The translations under genes were made by a program, and so were the position numbers. From contig NC_063258.1 in assembly GCF_019578655.1 (NCBI RefSeq), positions 8,374,802 to 8,438,801 of the forward strand: a stretch of 64,000 nt of DNA. The letters are read 5' to 3'. Positions 56,092 to 64,000 of the stretch are shown in pieces. Position 1 is the first letter of the stretch. Each line of letters opens with the position of its first letter. Source of the DNA: Ricinus communis (lineage: Eukaryota > Streptophyta > Magnoliopsida > Malpighiales > Euphorbiaceae). The notes under the pieces are model-generated. The model did not search any database. It was not told the origin of the DNA and was given only the letters and a program-made list of their open reading frames with translations.

Positions 56092-57522
56092 TGTTGGCTT
56101 GTAAAATACACAAATCTAAATAGGGTTTTTTAAGATTGATTTTATGGACATTTGGATATGAATGGGTCCCAACACTCATCCTATGCGTCTGTTTGTATGC
56201 ATTAGGTCCAAAAGAAGTCAAAGAATGATAAAGGGAAGAATTATAGCATAATTTGACGTCAAAGCTGCCGAAACAAGCTAAGTACAAGCAAGAGGAAGCT
56301 GAACATGGCCGTGTTCCCAACATGGGAACAACCACGCCCGTGTTGGGTGCATCAAACATCAAAGAAAAAGAAGTTTTTAGGGAGCACGACCAGTGAGAGT
56401 AACACGGGCATAAACACCATCCCGTGTTGGGAACACGGGCATCAACACGGTCATGTTGGCTGCGACAGGGGGAATTAATTAAAAGAAAGAAGAGAGGAAA
56501 GAAAGAAGAAGAGCAGGGGAGAACATCCCAAACCCTAATATTTCTCTCTCAAAGGGTTTTCTGAGCTGGAACCAAGGGAAAAGGAGACTTGGATCAAGGT
56601 TTCAATCAGATTCCCTTCAAGGATTGAAGATTGGGTGAGGTTCGTTGATTGGTTCTCAAATTGAGCAAGAGGAACAAGAATCGATTCAATTTGAGCAAGA
56701 GGAATTGGGGTTGTATACTCTCATCCAAGGGTGTAATCGGGTTTCTCTACCTTTACTCATTATTGTAATTGAATTCTTGTGGATTTTGATAATGAACATG
56801 ATTAGCTAGATTGATTAAATCCATTGGGATTTCTTTACTATGTTGGCTTAGTATTATATTGTTGGATTGTTTGGGTTAGTTTTGTATTCTTCTTCTTTCA
56901 GTATTAATAAGATAATGCATTATTCATGAGACGTTGTGAATTGTGTGTTTAGATTGCTTTGTGTGATTGAGAAGTCCATTTGGCAATTGGAATTTTGAAT
57001 AGCAAGAAATGATTAATAATCGCTTAGAGATAAGGATAATTAACTAGCCGGATTAAGAATTAACAAATTTTAATTGAGGCGGATTAAAGCTTAATGCTAA
57101 TTTAAGAATCAATCGTTAGGAAGAGATTCCAACTTTAGGTTATTAGGTTTAGGAATTTGGTTATATCGAGAGGGAAACCAAATTCGGTTAAGAATTCGTC
57201 CACTGGTAGCATAATTAGACTCACCAATCCTTTTCCTTTTGTTTGATTGCCAGCTAGTTTAGGTTCCCTTTGGGTTTGCTTTCTTGTCTTGGTTATTTTA
57301 TTTATCAATTACTCCTGCATCTCCCTTAAAACTTAGCTTGTAGCTATTAGTTAGTTTAGAAATTATTCATCAATCATTTTAGGTTAATATAACAAAGAAC
57401 AAAGGAGTAACTCTGGGCTTTCACTTTCCCGAGGAATACGACCTTGATACTCATCATTAGTGCTAGACTGCATCGATAGGTATACTGCCTTAGATTGTAG
57501 CTAACACAAATAGCAGCCATCA
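56092..57522 (+). mobile_element. Athila-like 5' LTR L6 (1431 bp)
   Basis: Starts TGTTGGCT and ends AGCCATCA (8-bp inverted ends, one mismatch). GC-rich CACGGGC block at 56305-56470; conserved GGAAGAGATTCCAAC at 57119; end region GCCTTAGATTGTAGCTAACAC. A PBS follows, so this is the 5' LTR of the plus-strand element at 57.5-58.98 kb. Confidence 0.85.
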
Positions 57523-57528
57523 AGTTTT

Positions 57529-57546
57529 TGGCGCTGTTGCTGGGGA
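57529..57546 (+). other. Primer-binding site, Athila/Tat type
   Basis: TGGCGCTGTTGCTGGGGA, two changes from TGGCGCCGTTGCCGGGGA, the site usual in Athila/Tat elements and complementary to a tRNA 3' end (tRNA-Asp in described elements). Both changes are C to T. Confidence 0.75.
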
Positions 57547-57689
57547 ACTGTTTGAAAACTAGAGTGAAATTTGCTATTTGTTAATTCAGCCATTTTTTTA
57601 TTATTATTTATTTCTGTTTTGTTTGTACATATTTATTTAGTTAAGTTCATGATTCATGTAGTGGATGATAAGGAGGTTCAATGCTAAAC

Positions 57690-58469
57690 ATTTTGTATGG
57701 CACGTTGGAAAATGGGATAAGGAACCAAGAGAGTGCATAAAATTGGGATACCCATGCATCCTTAGAAGCTCGAGTGGAATCGTTTTGCAGGGCTACCGAT
57801 CAACTCTCCACTCCTATCCTTTCATCTCAAGTATTTTATGAATTTTGTTGTGGTTTACATTTGAGTAATGATTGTCCATTGTATAATGATCTTGCTCATT
57901 GTTCTTATAATTATGAATAGGTGAATTATACGGGAAGTTGGCCAAATGACTCGTATGGAAGCACCTACAATCAAGAGTTGAGCATTCATTCACCTTTTGG
58001 ATGGATCTTAGATAGCCAAAAACCACCAGAATTTCAACAGCCTAATCTTGCACCATCAACTCAAGATGAAGAGTGAGTGTCAGAGGAGCTGATGATGAGG
58101 TTTATTGCAAGTCTTGAGGATAGATTCCAACAAACAGAGAGGATACTTGAAGCTCAACAAGCCTCGATTGAGAACATAGAGCATCAAGTAGGCTTGATCT
58201 TCAAGTTACTAGCTGAAGAGCAATTAGGAACTCTATCGAACGCTACTGAATTCGAGGAACATTTGAGCGCCGTTACTTTGTGTTCAAGTGAGAATTTTTC
58301 TGGTTTATCTATTATGCTTGACGATGATGCTTATATGCAGGACGACTCTTTAAACATGGAAATAGAACTAGAAAAGGAAGAGGCAAACATGATCCCTCTG
58401 AAAGACTACCAACAGGAACATACAGTTGATGATGCTGAGTTGCAATTAGAGGCAAACATGATCCTCTGA
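57690..58469 (+). pseudogene. Capsid-less gag of non-autonomous Athila-like element
   Basis: One frame with two or three stops. THASLEARVESFCRATDQLS is followed by a zinc-knuckle-like EFCCGLHLSNDC near 57840 (C-X2-C-X3-H-X4-C form with the first Cys changed to Tyr). VNYTGSWPNDSYGSTYNQ matches the NPYSNTYNPGW region of Athila gag. From 58077 a coiled coil (FQQTERILEAQQASIENIEH) and LAEEQLGTLSNATEFEEHLS end gag. A acidic stretch (LDDDAYMQDDSLNMEIELEK) follows. The capsid domain present at 41.6-41.9 kb is absent, although PBS and gag start are close together. A 69-bp duplication at 58381-58518 with a one-base loss breaks the frame before the linker ORF. Confidence 0.7.
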
Positions 58470-58485
58470 AAGACTACCAACAGAA
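58381..58485 (+). repeat. 69-bp-spaced direct duplication in the ORF
   Basis: AGGCAAACATGATCC.CTCTG then AAAGACTACCAACAG occurs at 58381 and again at 58450. The second copy lacks one C, shifting the frame. Other copies of the element have a single version. Confidence 0.85.
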
Positions 58486-58977
58486 ATTTTTAGTGGATTT
58501 TCCACAAGTCCCTTCGATGATGGAAGATGAGCATGAGTTATCCAATGAAGAAGTCTTAGAGGAGCTTGAGTTTCTTCTAGCAAGTGAACCAAGCCAAGGA
58601 CTAGAGAAAACCATCGACGTTCCTGAAGAAATTACCCAAACGTCCATCCTTCCAATTAGTGAAACTCGAGCTTTCAAATTGGAAGAACCCCTAGAGCATC
58701 ATGACTACGTTCAATTATATGACGAGCGAGTTTTGCCCATCATACCGGCAGCTTGCTTGATAGTCGGGAAGAGGAAATTGATGATTATCCCTCTAAGCGG
58801 ATACTTGAAGCCATTTGCTTGGAAGAAGGATGGATGGACATCAATCCCCGCTGTTTGCTTTTCACCATGAGTCCAGCTAAGAAGACTCATCATATAAAAA
58901 AGAAGCACTTTTGGGAGGCACCCCAAATTCTATTTTTCAATTTGAATACTCTACCCTTTCATTGTGAACTTAGTTGA
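58470..58977 (+). pseudogene. gag-pol linker ORF of non-autonomous Athila-like element, copy 2
   Basis: VDFPQVPSMMEDEHELSNEE, LEELEFLLASEPSQ, DVPEEI, KLEEPLEHHDYVQLYDERV run in one frame to a stop at 58868. The overlapping frame from 58753 gives EEEIDDYPSKRILEAICLEE, MSPAKKTHHIKKKHFWEAPQ to 58977; both frames are open in copies 2 and 3, so the true reading is uncertain. The first part resembles the acidic pol region before RT in Athila elements (the LELKPLP.HLKY..L...LPVI block), at low similarity. Protease and RT are absent. The gene is at the same place as copies 1 and 3. Confidence 0.6.
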
Positions 58978-59640
58978 TTAGATTTTACAGTTTGTTTTGG
59001 TTAAGTTTTATTTATGTTGAGTGTATGAGTTGAGGACTTATTGGTTGTGCATGTGAGAAAGAGTGAGAAAGTGCTGAGAATCGCAAGTTTTGCATTTTTT
59101 GGAGCTCAACACGGGCATGTTCAAGACCGTGTTCATTAACGCGGACCGTGTTCCATTGGCGCAATATCAAATTAAAGATAAACATGTTCACAGAAGGAAA
59201 CATGGGCATGTATGCCCGACCGCATCCCCAACACGTCCCTGTGATCCCTAAACACGGCGTGTTCTCACAAGTTGGTAAGTCAGCACGTTCAAATTCGATT
59301 AACATGGCCCAATATCCTGACCGTGTTCCTGAACACGGCCCCTGTTGGTGAACACGGGCGTGTTCCATACACTGCCTATATATACCACTTCATTTCAAAA
59401 TCGCCAAAAATTTTGCTCTCCTTTTAGTTTTTGCAATTCTCTCCTCTCTTACTCTCTCACTTCTTTATTCTCTTCTTGAAGGCTTTGGATATTGTGTTTA
59501 TCAAGTAAGTATCCTCTAACTTCATTTTCCATTTCTTTTATTCTTGATATTAGTTTGAATTTGTGTTTCAATTTTTTTAAGTTTATTTCCTTATTTTATT
59601 ATTTGGTGCATGCATTTACATTCATCCACTAGGAGAATTT
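58978..59640 (+). other. Promoter-intron leader of an ORF1-type gene, gene body missing
   Basis: GC-rich block with AACACGGGC, CCGTGTTC words at 59107-59370, TATATATA at 59377, pyrimidine-rich transcribed leader, donor-like TCAAGTAAGT at 59501-59510, then AT-rich intron-like sequence to 59640. This repeats the organisation at 54.4-55.3 kb, but the ORF has been replaced by an LTR fragment. No gene in this stretch. Confidence 0.5.
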
Positions 59641-59874
59641 AATTTTTGGTTCTTCTAAGAACTTGTGAACTTATCAAGACTTATTCTTGTAGCGTTCTTT
59701 GAGACTTATCACTCACCTTCTTTCTAATCTTGAGTGTGGCGTCCAAAACCCTTCTATACCAAGGTTCACACTTCTAGTAAAGTGTTGGGTCGAGGTATTT
59801 GTTCGTTAATCTAACTTTAGAAATTCTTGGCAACAATTAAGCAACGTGTTTCTTGTAAAATTCACCAAGAATCA
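59641..59874 (+). mobile_element. G2-type LTR fragment (3' part)
   Basis: AAGAACTTGTGAACTTATCA, GACTTATCACTCACCTTC and the ending AAGAATCA match the 5' LTR of element G2 (30675-30895) closely. The break into rep-A comes right after the LTR end, so this side keeps the original insertion edge. Confidence 0.8.
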
Positions 59875-60194
59875 CATCACGAATACTTGAGGCTAATGAA
59901 CATATTACTTTAGTTTTCTAGCTTGTGGGAAATCAAGTTATGGGTTCTTTCAAGAACTTTATGGACTTATCAACACTCACACTAGTGAGCATATAGACTT
60001 ATCCCTCACATCCTTCCTTTCTCTTTTATCTTTTATCCACCCTTATGTCTAAATCAATTCGATTTGATCTTTACGCTTAGCCGTATGGAAAAGAACAAAG
60101 AACTTATGATTTCTTTCCTTATCGGATCTCAAATCCTATCTATACTCTAATTTTGTTTGTATCTTTTACGTCTTTCTTTCTAACCTTTGTCTAG
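59875..60194 (+). repeat. rep-A partial unit, plus orientation
   Basis: CGAATACTTGAGGCTAATG to TCTAACCTTTGTCTAG; the part after the TATA box. It is flanked by the end of a G2-type LTR and the start of LTR L7. Confidence 0.75.
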
Positions 60195-61735
60195 TGATGT
60201 GCGTAAAATACATACATCTAAATGGGGTTTTTAAGATTGATTTTATGGACATTTGGATGTGAATTGGTCCCAACACTCACCCTATGCGTCTGTTTGTGTG
60301 CATTAGGTTCAAAGAAGTCAAAGAATGATGAAGGGAAGAATTGGAGCATAATTGGATGCCAAAGCTGCCGAAACAAGCTAAGTACGAGCATGAGGAAGCT
60401 GAACATGGCCGTGTTGGTTTTAACACTAGCCGTGTTCCCAACACGGGCACCAATACGGTCGTTTTGGGTGTATTAGACATTAAAAAAGAAGAGGCATTTG
60501 GGAGCACGGCCACAGAGAGTAACACGGCCGTGTTAGCGGCGACAAGGGGAATTTTAACACTGGCTGTGTTCCTAACACGGGCACCAACACGGCCGTTTTG
60601 GGTGCATTAGACAACAAAGAAGAAGAGGCGTTTGGGAGCACGGCCACAGAGTGTAACACGACCGTGTTAGCGGCGACAAGGGGAATTAATTAAAAGAAAG
60701 AAGATAGGAAAGAAAAAGGAAAGCAGGGGAGAACGTCCCAAACCCTAAATTTTCTCTCCCTAAGGGTCTTCTGAGCTGAAACCAAGGGAAAAAGGAGACT
60801 TGGATCAAGGTTTCAATCAGATTCCCTTTAAAGATTGAAGATTGGGTGAGGTTCGTTGATTGGTTTTCAAATCGAGCAAGAGGAACAAGAATTGATTCAA
60901 TTTGATCAAGAGGAATTGGGGCTGTTTGCTCTCATCCAAGGGTGTAATCGGGTTTTCTCTACCTTTACTCATTGTTGTAATTGAATTCTTGTGTATTTTG
61001 ATAATGAACATGATTAGCTAGATTGATTAAATCCATTGGGATTTCTTTACTATGTTTGCTTAGTATTATATTATTGCATTGTTTGGGTTACTTTTGTATT
61101 CTTCTTGCTTTCAGTATTAATAAGATAATGCATTATTTATGAGACGTTGTGAATTGTATGTTTAGATTGCTTTGTGTGATTGAGAAGTCCATTTGGCAAT
61201 TGGAATTTTGAATAGCAAGAACTGGTTAATAATCGCTTAGAGATAAGGATAATTAACTAGCCGGATTAAGAATTAATAAAGCTTAATAGAGGCGAATTAA
61301 AGCTTAATGCTAATTTAAGAATCAATCGTTAGGAAGAGATTCCAACTTTAGGTTATTAGGTTTAGGAATTCGGTTATCTCGAGAGAGAAACCAAATTTGG
61401 TTAAGAATTCATCCACGGGTAGCATAATTAGAGTCTCCAATCCTTTATCTTTTGTTTGATTGCCAACTAGTTTAGATTCCCTTTGGGTTTGCTTTCTTGT
61501 CTTGATTATTTTAGTTATCAATAACTCTTGCATCTCCCTTAGAATTTAGCTTGTAGCTATTAGTTAGTTTAGAAATTATTCATCACTTATTTTAGGTTAA
61601 TATAACAAAGAACAAAGGAGTAACTCTGTGCTTTCATTTTCTCGAGGAATATGACCTTGATACTCGCCATTAGTGCTAGACTGCATCGATAGGTACACTA
61701 CCTTAGATTGTAGCTAACACAAGTAGCACACATCA
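60195..61735 (+). mobile_element. Athila-like LTR L7 (1541 bp)
   Basis: Starts TGATGTGC and ends GCACACATCA. Close to L6 along its length but with a 135-bp duplication of the CACGG block. AGTTTTTGG, the start of the PBS region, follows for a few bases, then the sequence switches to the 3' end of a minus-strand internal region. Small ORFs at 60222-60610 run through the duplicated GC-rich block and are not genes. Confidence 0.85.
60417..60686. repeat. 135-bp tandem duplication in LTR L7
   Basis: Units 60417-60551 and 60552-60686. Each has TTTTAACACT..C.GTGTTCC, ACACGGGCACCAA, GGGAGCACGGCCACAGAG and GCGGCGACAAGGGGAA. LTR L6 has one unit only. Confidence 0.9.
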
Positions 61736-61742
61736 AGTTTTT

Positions 61743-61760
61743 GGATAACCCCACACTTAG
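61743..61760 (-). other. Polypurine-tract signal next to an inverted LTR
   Basis: GCTAAGTGTGGGGTTAT on the minus strand. A minus-strand LTR should start here; instead LTR L7 lies in plus orientation. Confidence 0.65.
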
Positions 61761-63299
61761 CTCATTGCTTGTTCTTAAGCAATCAAAAGTAAAATAAGGA
61801 AAATAAACCACTAAGGAACAACACTTAAGCTGACAGACAAGCTAGAGAGCTCCTGTACATATCCTTAACAAGCGTAAGTTAAACAAAAAGAAATGAAGCA
61901 ATCAATTCAAGTGTCACAACCAAGATGCCAATAATTCGCACAATACTGTCTCAACAAAATTATTCAGAACCAACTCCTCACCAGATTCACTCTAAATCAT
62001 TCATAGTGTTTAAAGGGTAGTGTTTAATCGCTCAATGCATCAACTACTGCCTTACTTACTATATGCTTGCTCTTAAATCCTACTCCTACCACTTATGGAG
62101 AGTCAACAACCATGTCAAGAGGTCTTTATAAGGGTTGTAATGGGGATTAGGTAGGGGTAGTAAGAGTTGAACCTATGGTGTTCTGCAATGAAATACATGA
62201 CCTGCACAAAAGCCTCAATGATCACAAAGGGTAAACAATGAACAGTAGTCCAAGGTGGGGAATAGGAAGTCAAAATGTTTAGCTCACTTACTTTCTTTCT
62301 CTTCATCACCTTTCCCTCTTATTCTTCTATTTCTTTTTTTCTTTTTTTTTTGTTTTCTTTTTTTTTTCATAATGGAAGGACATTCACATAATAGAGTGAA
62401 TTTCTTTTGGATTGAAGAAAGCTGCTATAAGATTCCACACTATTCCCAAGACAAAAATTCCCAATAAAAACAACTCATATGCAAAATCATAACCCAAAAC
62501 AGAATAAAACTAAGTGGTAATGGAATATGATAAAAAAAATGGTGAAAGAAGGGGTTATCTACAGAATCAATAAACGAATGAAGGCAAATTGGCTAGAATA
62601 AAAAACCTAAGTGCCTCTATCATACCAAAGTGTTAAACTCTCCTTGTGGTCCTCATAAGCATTACTGAGCAAGTTCTAAAAGTAAAGACAGTAATTGGCA
62701 CTCTCAAGAAATAAACACAAGCATATAAAGTGTATGCTTAGAATTTAGGCTCAATTTCTCACCAGTGTGCTTTTGAGTAGGTTCCAAAAAAAATTCATCA
62801 AAACATAATTAAATAAACCAAAGCAACTTAGTGCAAAACTCAAACTAATTATCTTACATTCTTCTACAAAACTCAACACTATTGGTTTTACCAGATCACA
62901 TGGACATAAACAGGATTTCAATAGCAAGTCAATAGTAAGAACATTGAAACAAAGTGAAAAATTTTCAAAATTTTACAAAAAAAATTGCATAATGAATAAA
63001 CAAATAACTAAGATGGGATAAATATGACCCACCCCACACTTGAAGGACACACTGTCCCTAGTGTACAAAATATAAGAAATTGAAAAGGAAAAATAACTAA
63101 GACTGCCCTGACTATAGCTCCAAAGTGAAAAGAGGTGCATCGTCAGGTATATCAGGTCGTTGGCTAGTCTGTGGTAGAGGAGTGGCTGCAAATAATAAAA
63201 TAAAGACTTAAAATCGAAACTGAAACAAAAATTAAATAAAATATGAAAACTAAAACTAATATAATGTTTCAAGACAGAAGGTTAAACTATTAGAGATTA
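61761..63299 (-). other. Conserved non-coding 3' internal region, second copy
   Basis: Homologous to 22.1-23.9 kb, with a T-rich tract at 62316-62370 and a PPT-like signal at 63031-63060 (GGGACAGTGTGTCC then TTCAAGTGTGGGGTGG on the minus strand). I see no coding sequence; the ORF near 62973 has no domain. Confidence 0.6.
63031..63060 (-). other. Internal polypurine-tract-like signal, second copy
   Basis: Same sequence and place relative to the linker ORF as 23611-23640. Confidence 0.55.
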
Positions 63300-64000
63300 A
63301 AGATAAAAATTGGGATGCCTCCCAAAAGCGCTTCTTTTTTATGTGATGAGTCTTCTTAGCTGGACTCATGGTGAAAAGCAAACGGTGGGGATTGATGACC
63401 ATCCATCCTTCTTCCAAGCAAATGTCTTCAAGTATCCGCTTAGAGGGATAATCATCAATTTCCTCTGCCCGACTATCAAGCAAGCTGCTAGTATGATGGG
63501 CAAACCTCGCTCCTCGTATAACTGCACGTAGTCATGATGCTCTAGGGGCTCTTCCAATTTGAAAGCTGAAGTTTCACTAATTGGAAGGATCAACGGTTGG
63601 GCAATTTCTTCAGGAACGTCGATGGTTTTCTCTAGTCCTTGGCTTGGTTCACTTGCTAGAACAAACTCGAGCTCCTCTAAAACTTCTTCATTGGATAACT
63701 CGTGCTCATCTTCCATCATCGAAGAGGCTTGTGGAAAATCCACCAAAAATTCCTCTAACTGTAAACTCAGCATCATCGACCAAAAATTCGCCTCTTCCTT
63801 TTCTGGTTCTATCTACATGTTCAAAGAGTCATCCTGCATAGAAGCATCATCGTCAAACATAATAGATAACCCAGAAAAGTTCTCACCTGAACGCAAATTG
63901 ACGGCGCTCAAGTGCTCCTCGGATTCAGTAGCGTTTGATGGAGTTCCCAATTGCTCTTCAGCTAGTAACTTGAAGATTAAGCCTACTTGATGCTCTATGT
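63300..64000 (-). pseudogene. gag-linker fusion ORF of non-autonomous Athila-like element, copy 3 (partial)
   Basis: Best copy. A single frame runs from the window edge to 63366 with one stop (TAG near 63813, where copy 2 has Glu). Order: gag end (IEHQVGLIFKLLAEEQLGT, EEHLSAVNLRSGENFSGLS), acidic stretch (MFDDDASMQDDSLNM), LEEFLVDFPQASSMMEDEHE, EFVLASEPSQGLEKTIDV, KLEEPLEHHDYVQLYEER, LIVGQRKLMIIPL. The AVNLRSG block equals the AxTLRSGK block after the coiled coil in Athila gag. So gag joins the pol linker with no protease between, by a clean in-frame deletion shared with copy 2. The alternative frame from 63483 encodes KKTHHIKKKRFWEAS. The start lies beyond the window. Confidence 0.7.

Noticed and set aside
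63559..63990. Ser-rich ORF of 143 codons on the plus strand
   Set aside because: Antisense to the gag-linker ORF; the similar antisense frames at 24180 and 58474 reflect conservation of the sense strand.
1..64000. Host protein-coding genes, tRNA or rRNA genes, CRISPR array
   Set aside because: None could be supported by eye: every recognisable coding stretch belongs to a retroelement and repeats are transposon-derived. A tRNA scan and a protein search would be needed to exclude small or intron-rich genes.

Overview
This window looks like plant nuclear DNA, most likely from a eudicot. It is AT-rich and built almost entirely of decayed Ty3/gypsy LTR retrotransposons. They carry primer-binding sites matching initiator-tRNA-Met (TGGTATCAGAGC type) or the longer TGGCGC...TTGC...GGGGA type usual in Athila/Tat elements. 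Three lineages can be told apart from protein motifs: Athila/Tat-like, Tekay/del-like chromovirus, and a gypsy type whose pol ends in a GPITRSRAKK-like tail. I found no credible host gene, tRNA, rRNA or CRISPR array. I cannot name the species.

Layout. 1-4.1 kb, 7.9-11.2 kb, 12.5-18.4 kb, 42-43 kb, 47.4-50.6 kb and shorter pieces elsewhere are copies of one dispersed, partly tandem repeat of about 0.9-1.0 kb, here called rep-A. It carries a TATA-like box and a U5-like stretch and occurs in both orientations. Gypsy fragments interrupt it: pol tail-LTR-PBS-gag-protease at 4.1-7.5 kb, pol tail plus LTR at 11.2-12.2 kb, and a reverse-transcriptase scrap at 12.25 kb. From 14.4 to 24.4 kb lie Athila-like LTRs, an ORF1/env-like remnant and the 3' half of a minus-strand non-autonomous Athila-like element. 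From 24.4 to 29.3 kb is a collapsed minus-strand Tekay-like element. From 30.5 to 37.9 kb is the most complete element, a plus-strand gypsy copy with gag, protease, RT, RNase H and integrase. All are broken, and a 1.4-kb Athila-like solo LTR with a 5-bp target duplication sits in its integrase. At 37.5-38.15 kb two head-to-head LTR pieces form a 293-bp-arm inverted repeat. From 38.5 to 42.05 kb is a minus-strand Athila-like element holding only gag, protease and 3' LTR. From 42.9 to 47.35 kb is a minus-strand gypsy element. From 50.6 to 54.4 kb is a Tekay-like LTR plus gag. From 54.4 kb to the end are several Athila-like non-autonomous copies in opposite orientations.

The most interesting content is a non-autonomous Athila-like family. 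Its LTRs (1.4-1.5 kb) carry CACGG(G/C)C-rich palindromic blocks. Its single ORF joins a capsid-less gag (zinc knuckle and coiled coil) to an acidic segment and a short pol-linker-like segment, with no protease or RT. The last part of this ORF occurs three times. The family also has a 1.5-1.9 kb conserved non-coding tail with two polypurine-tract-like signals. A separate ORF1/env-like gene in the same lineage has its own TATA box and a plausible intron. None of the coding regions is intact: stops are mostly at Trp, Gln or Arg codons, as expected from decay of methylated cytosines.
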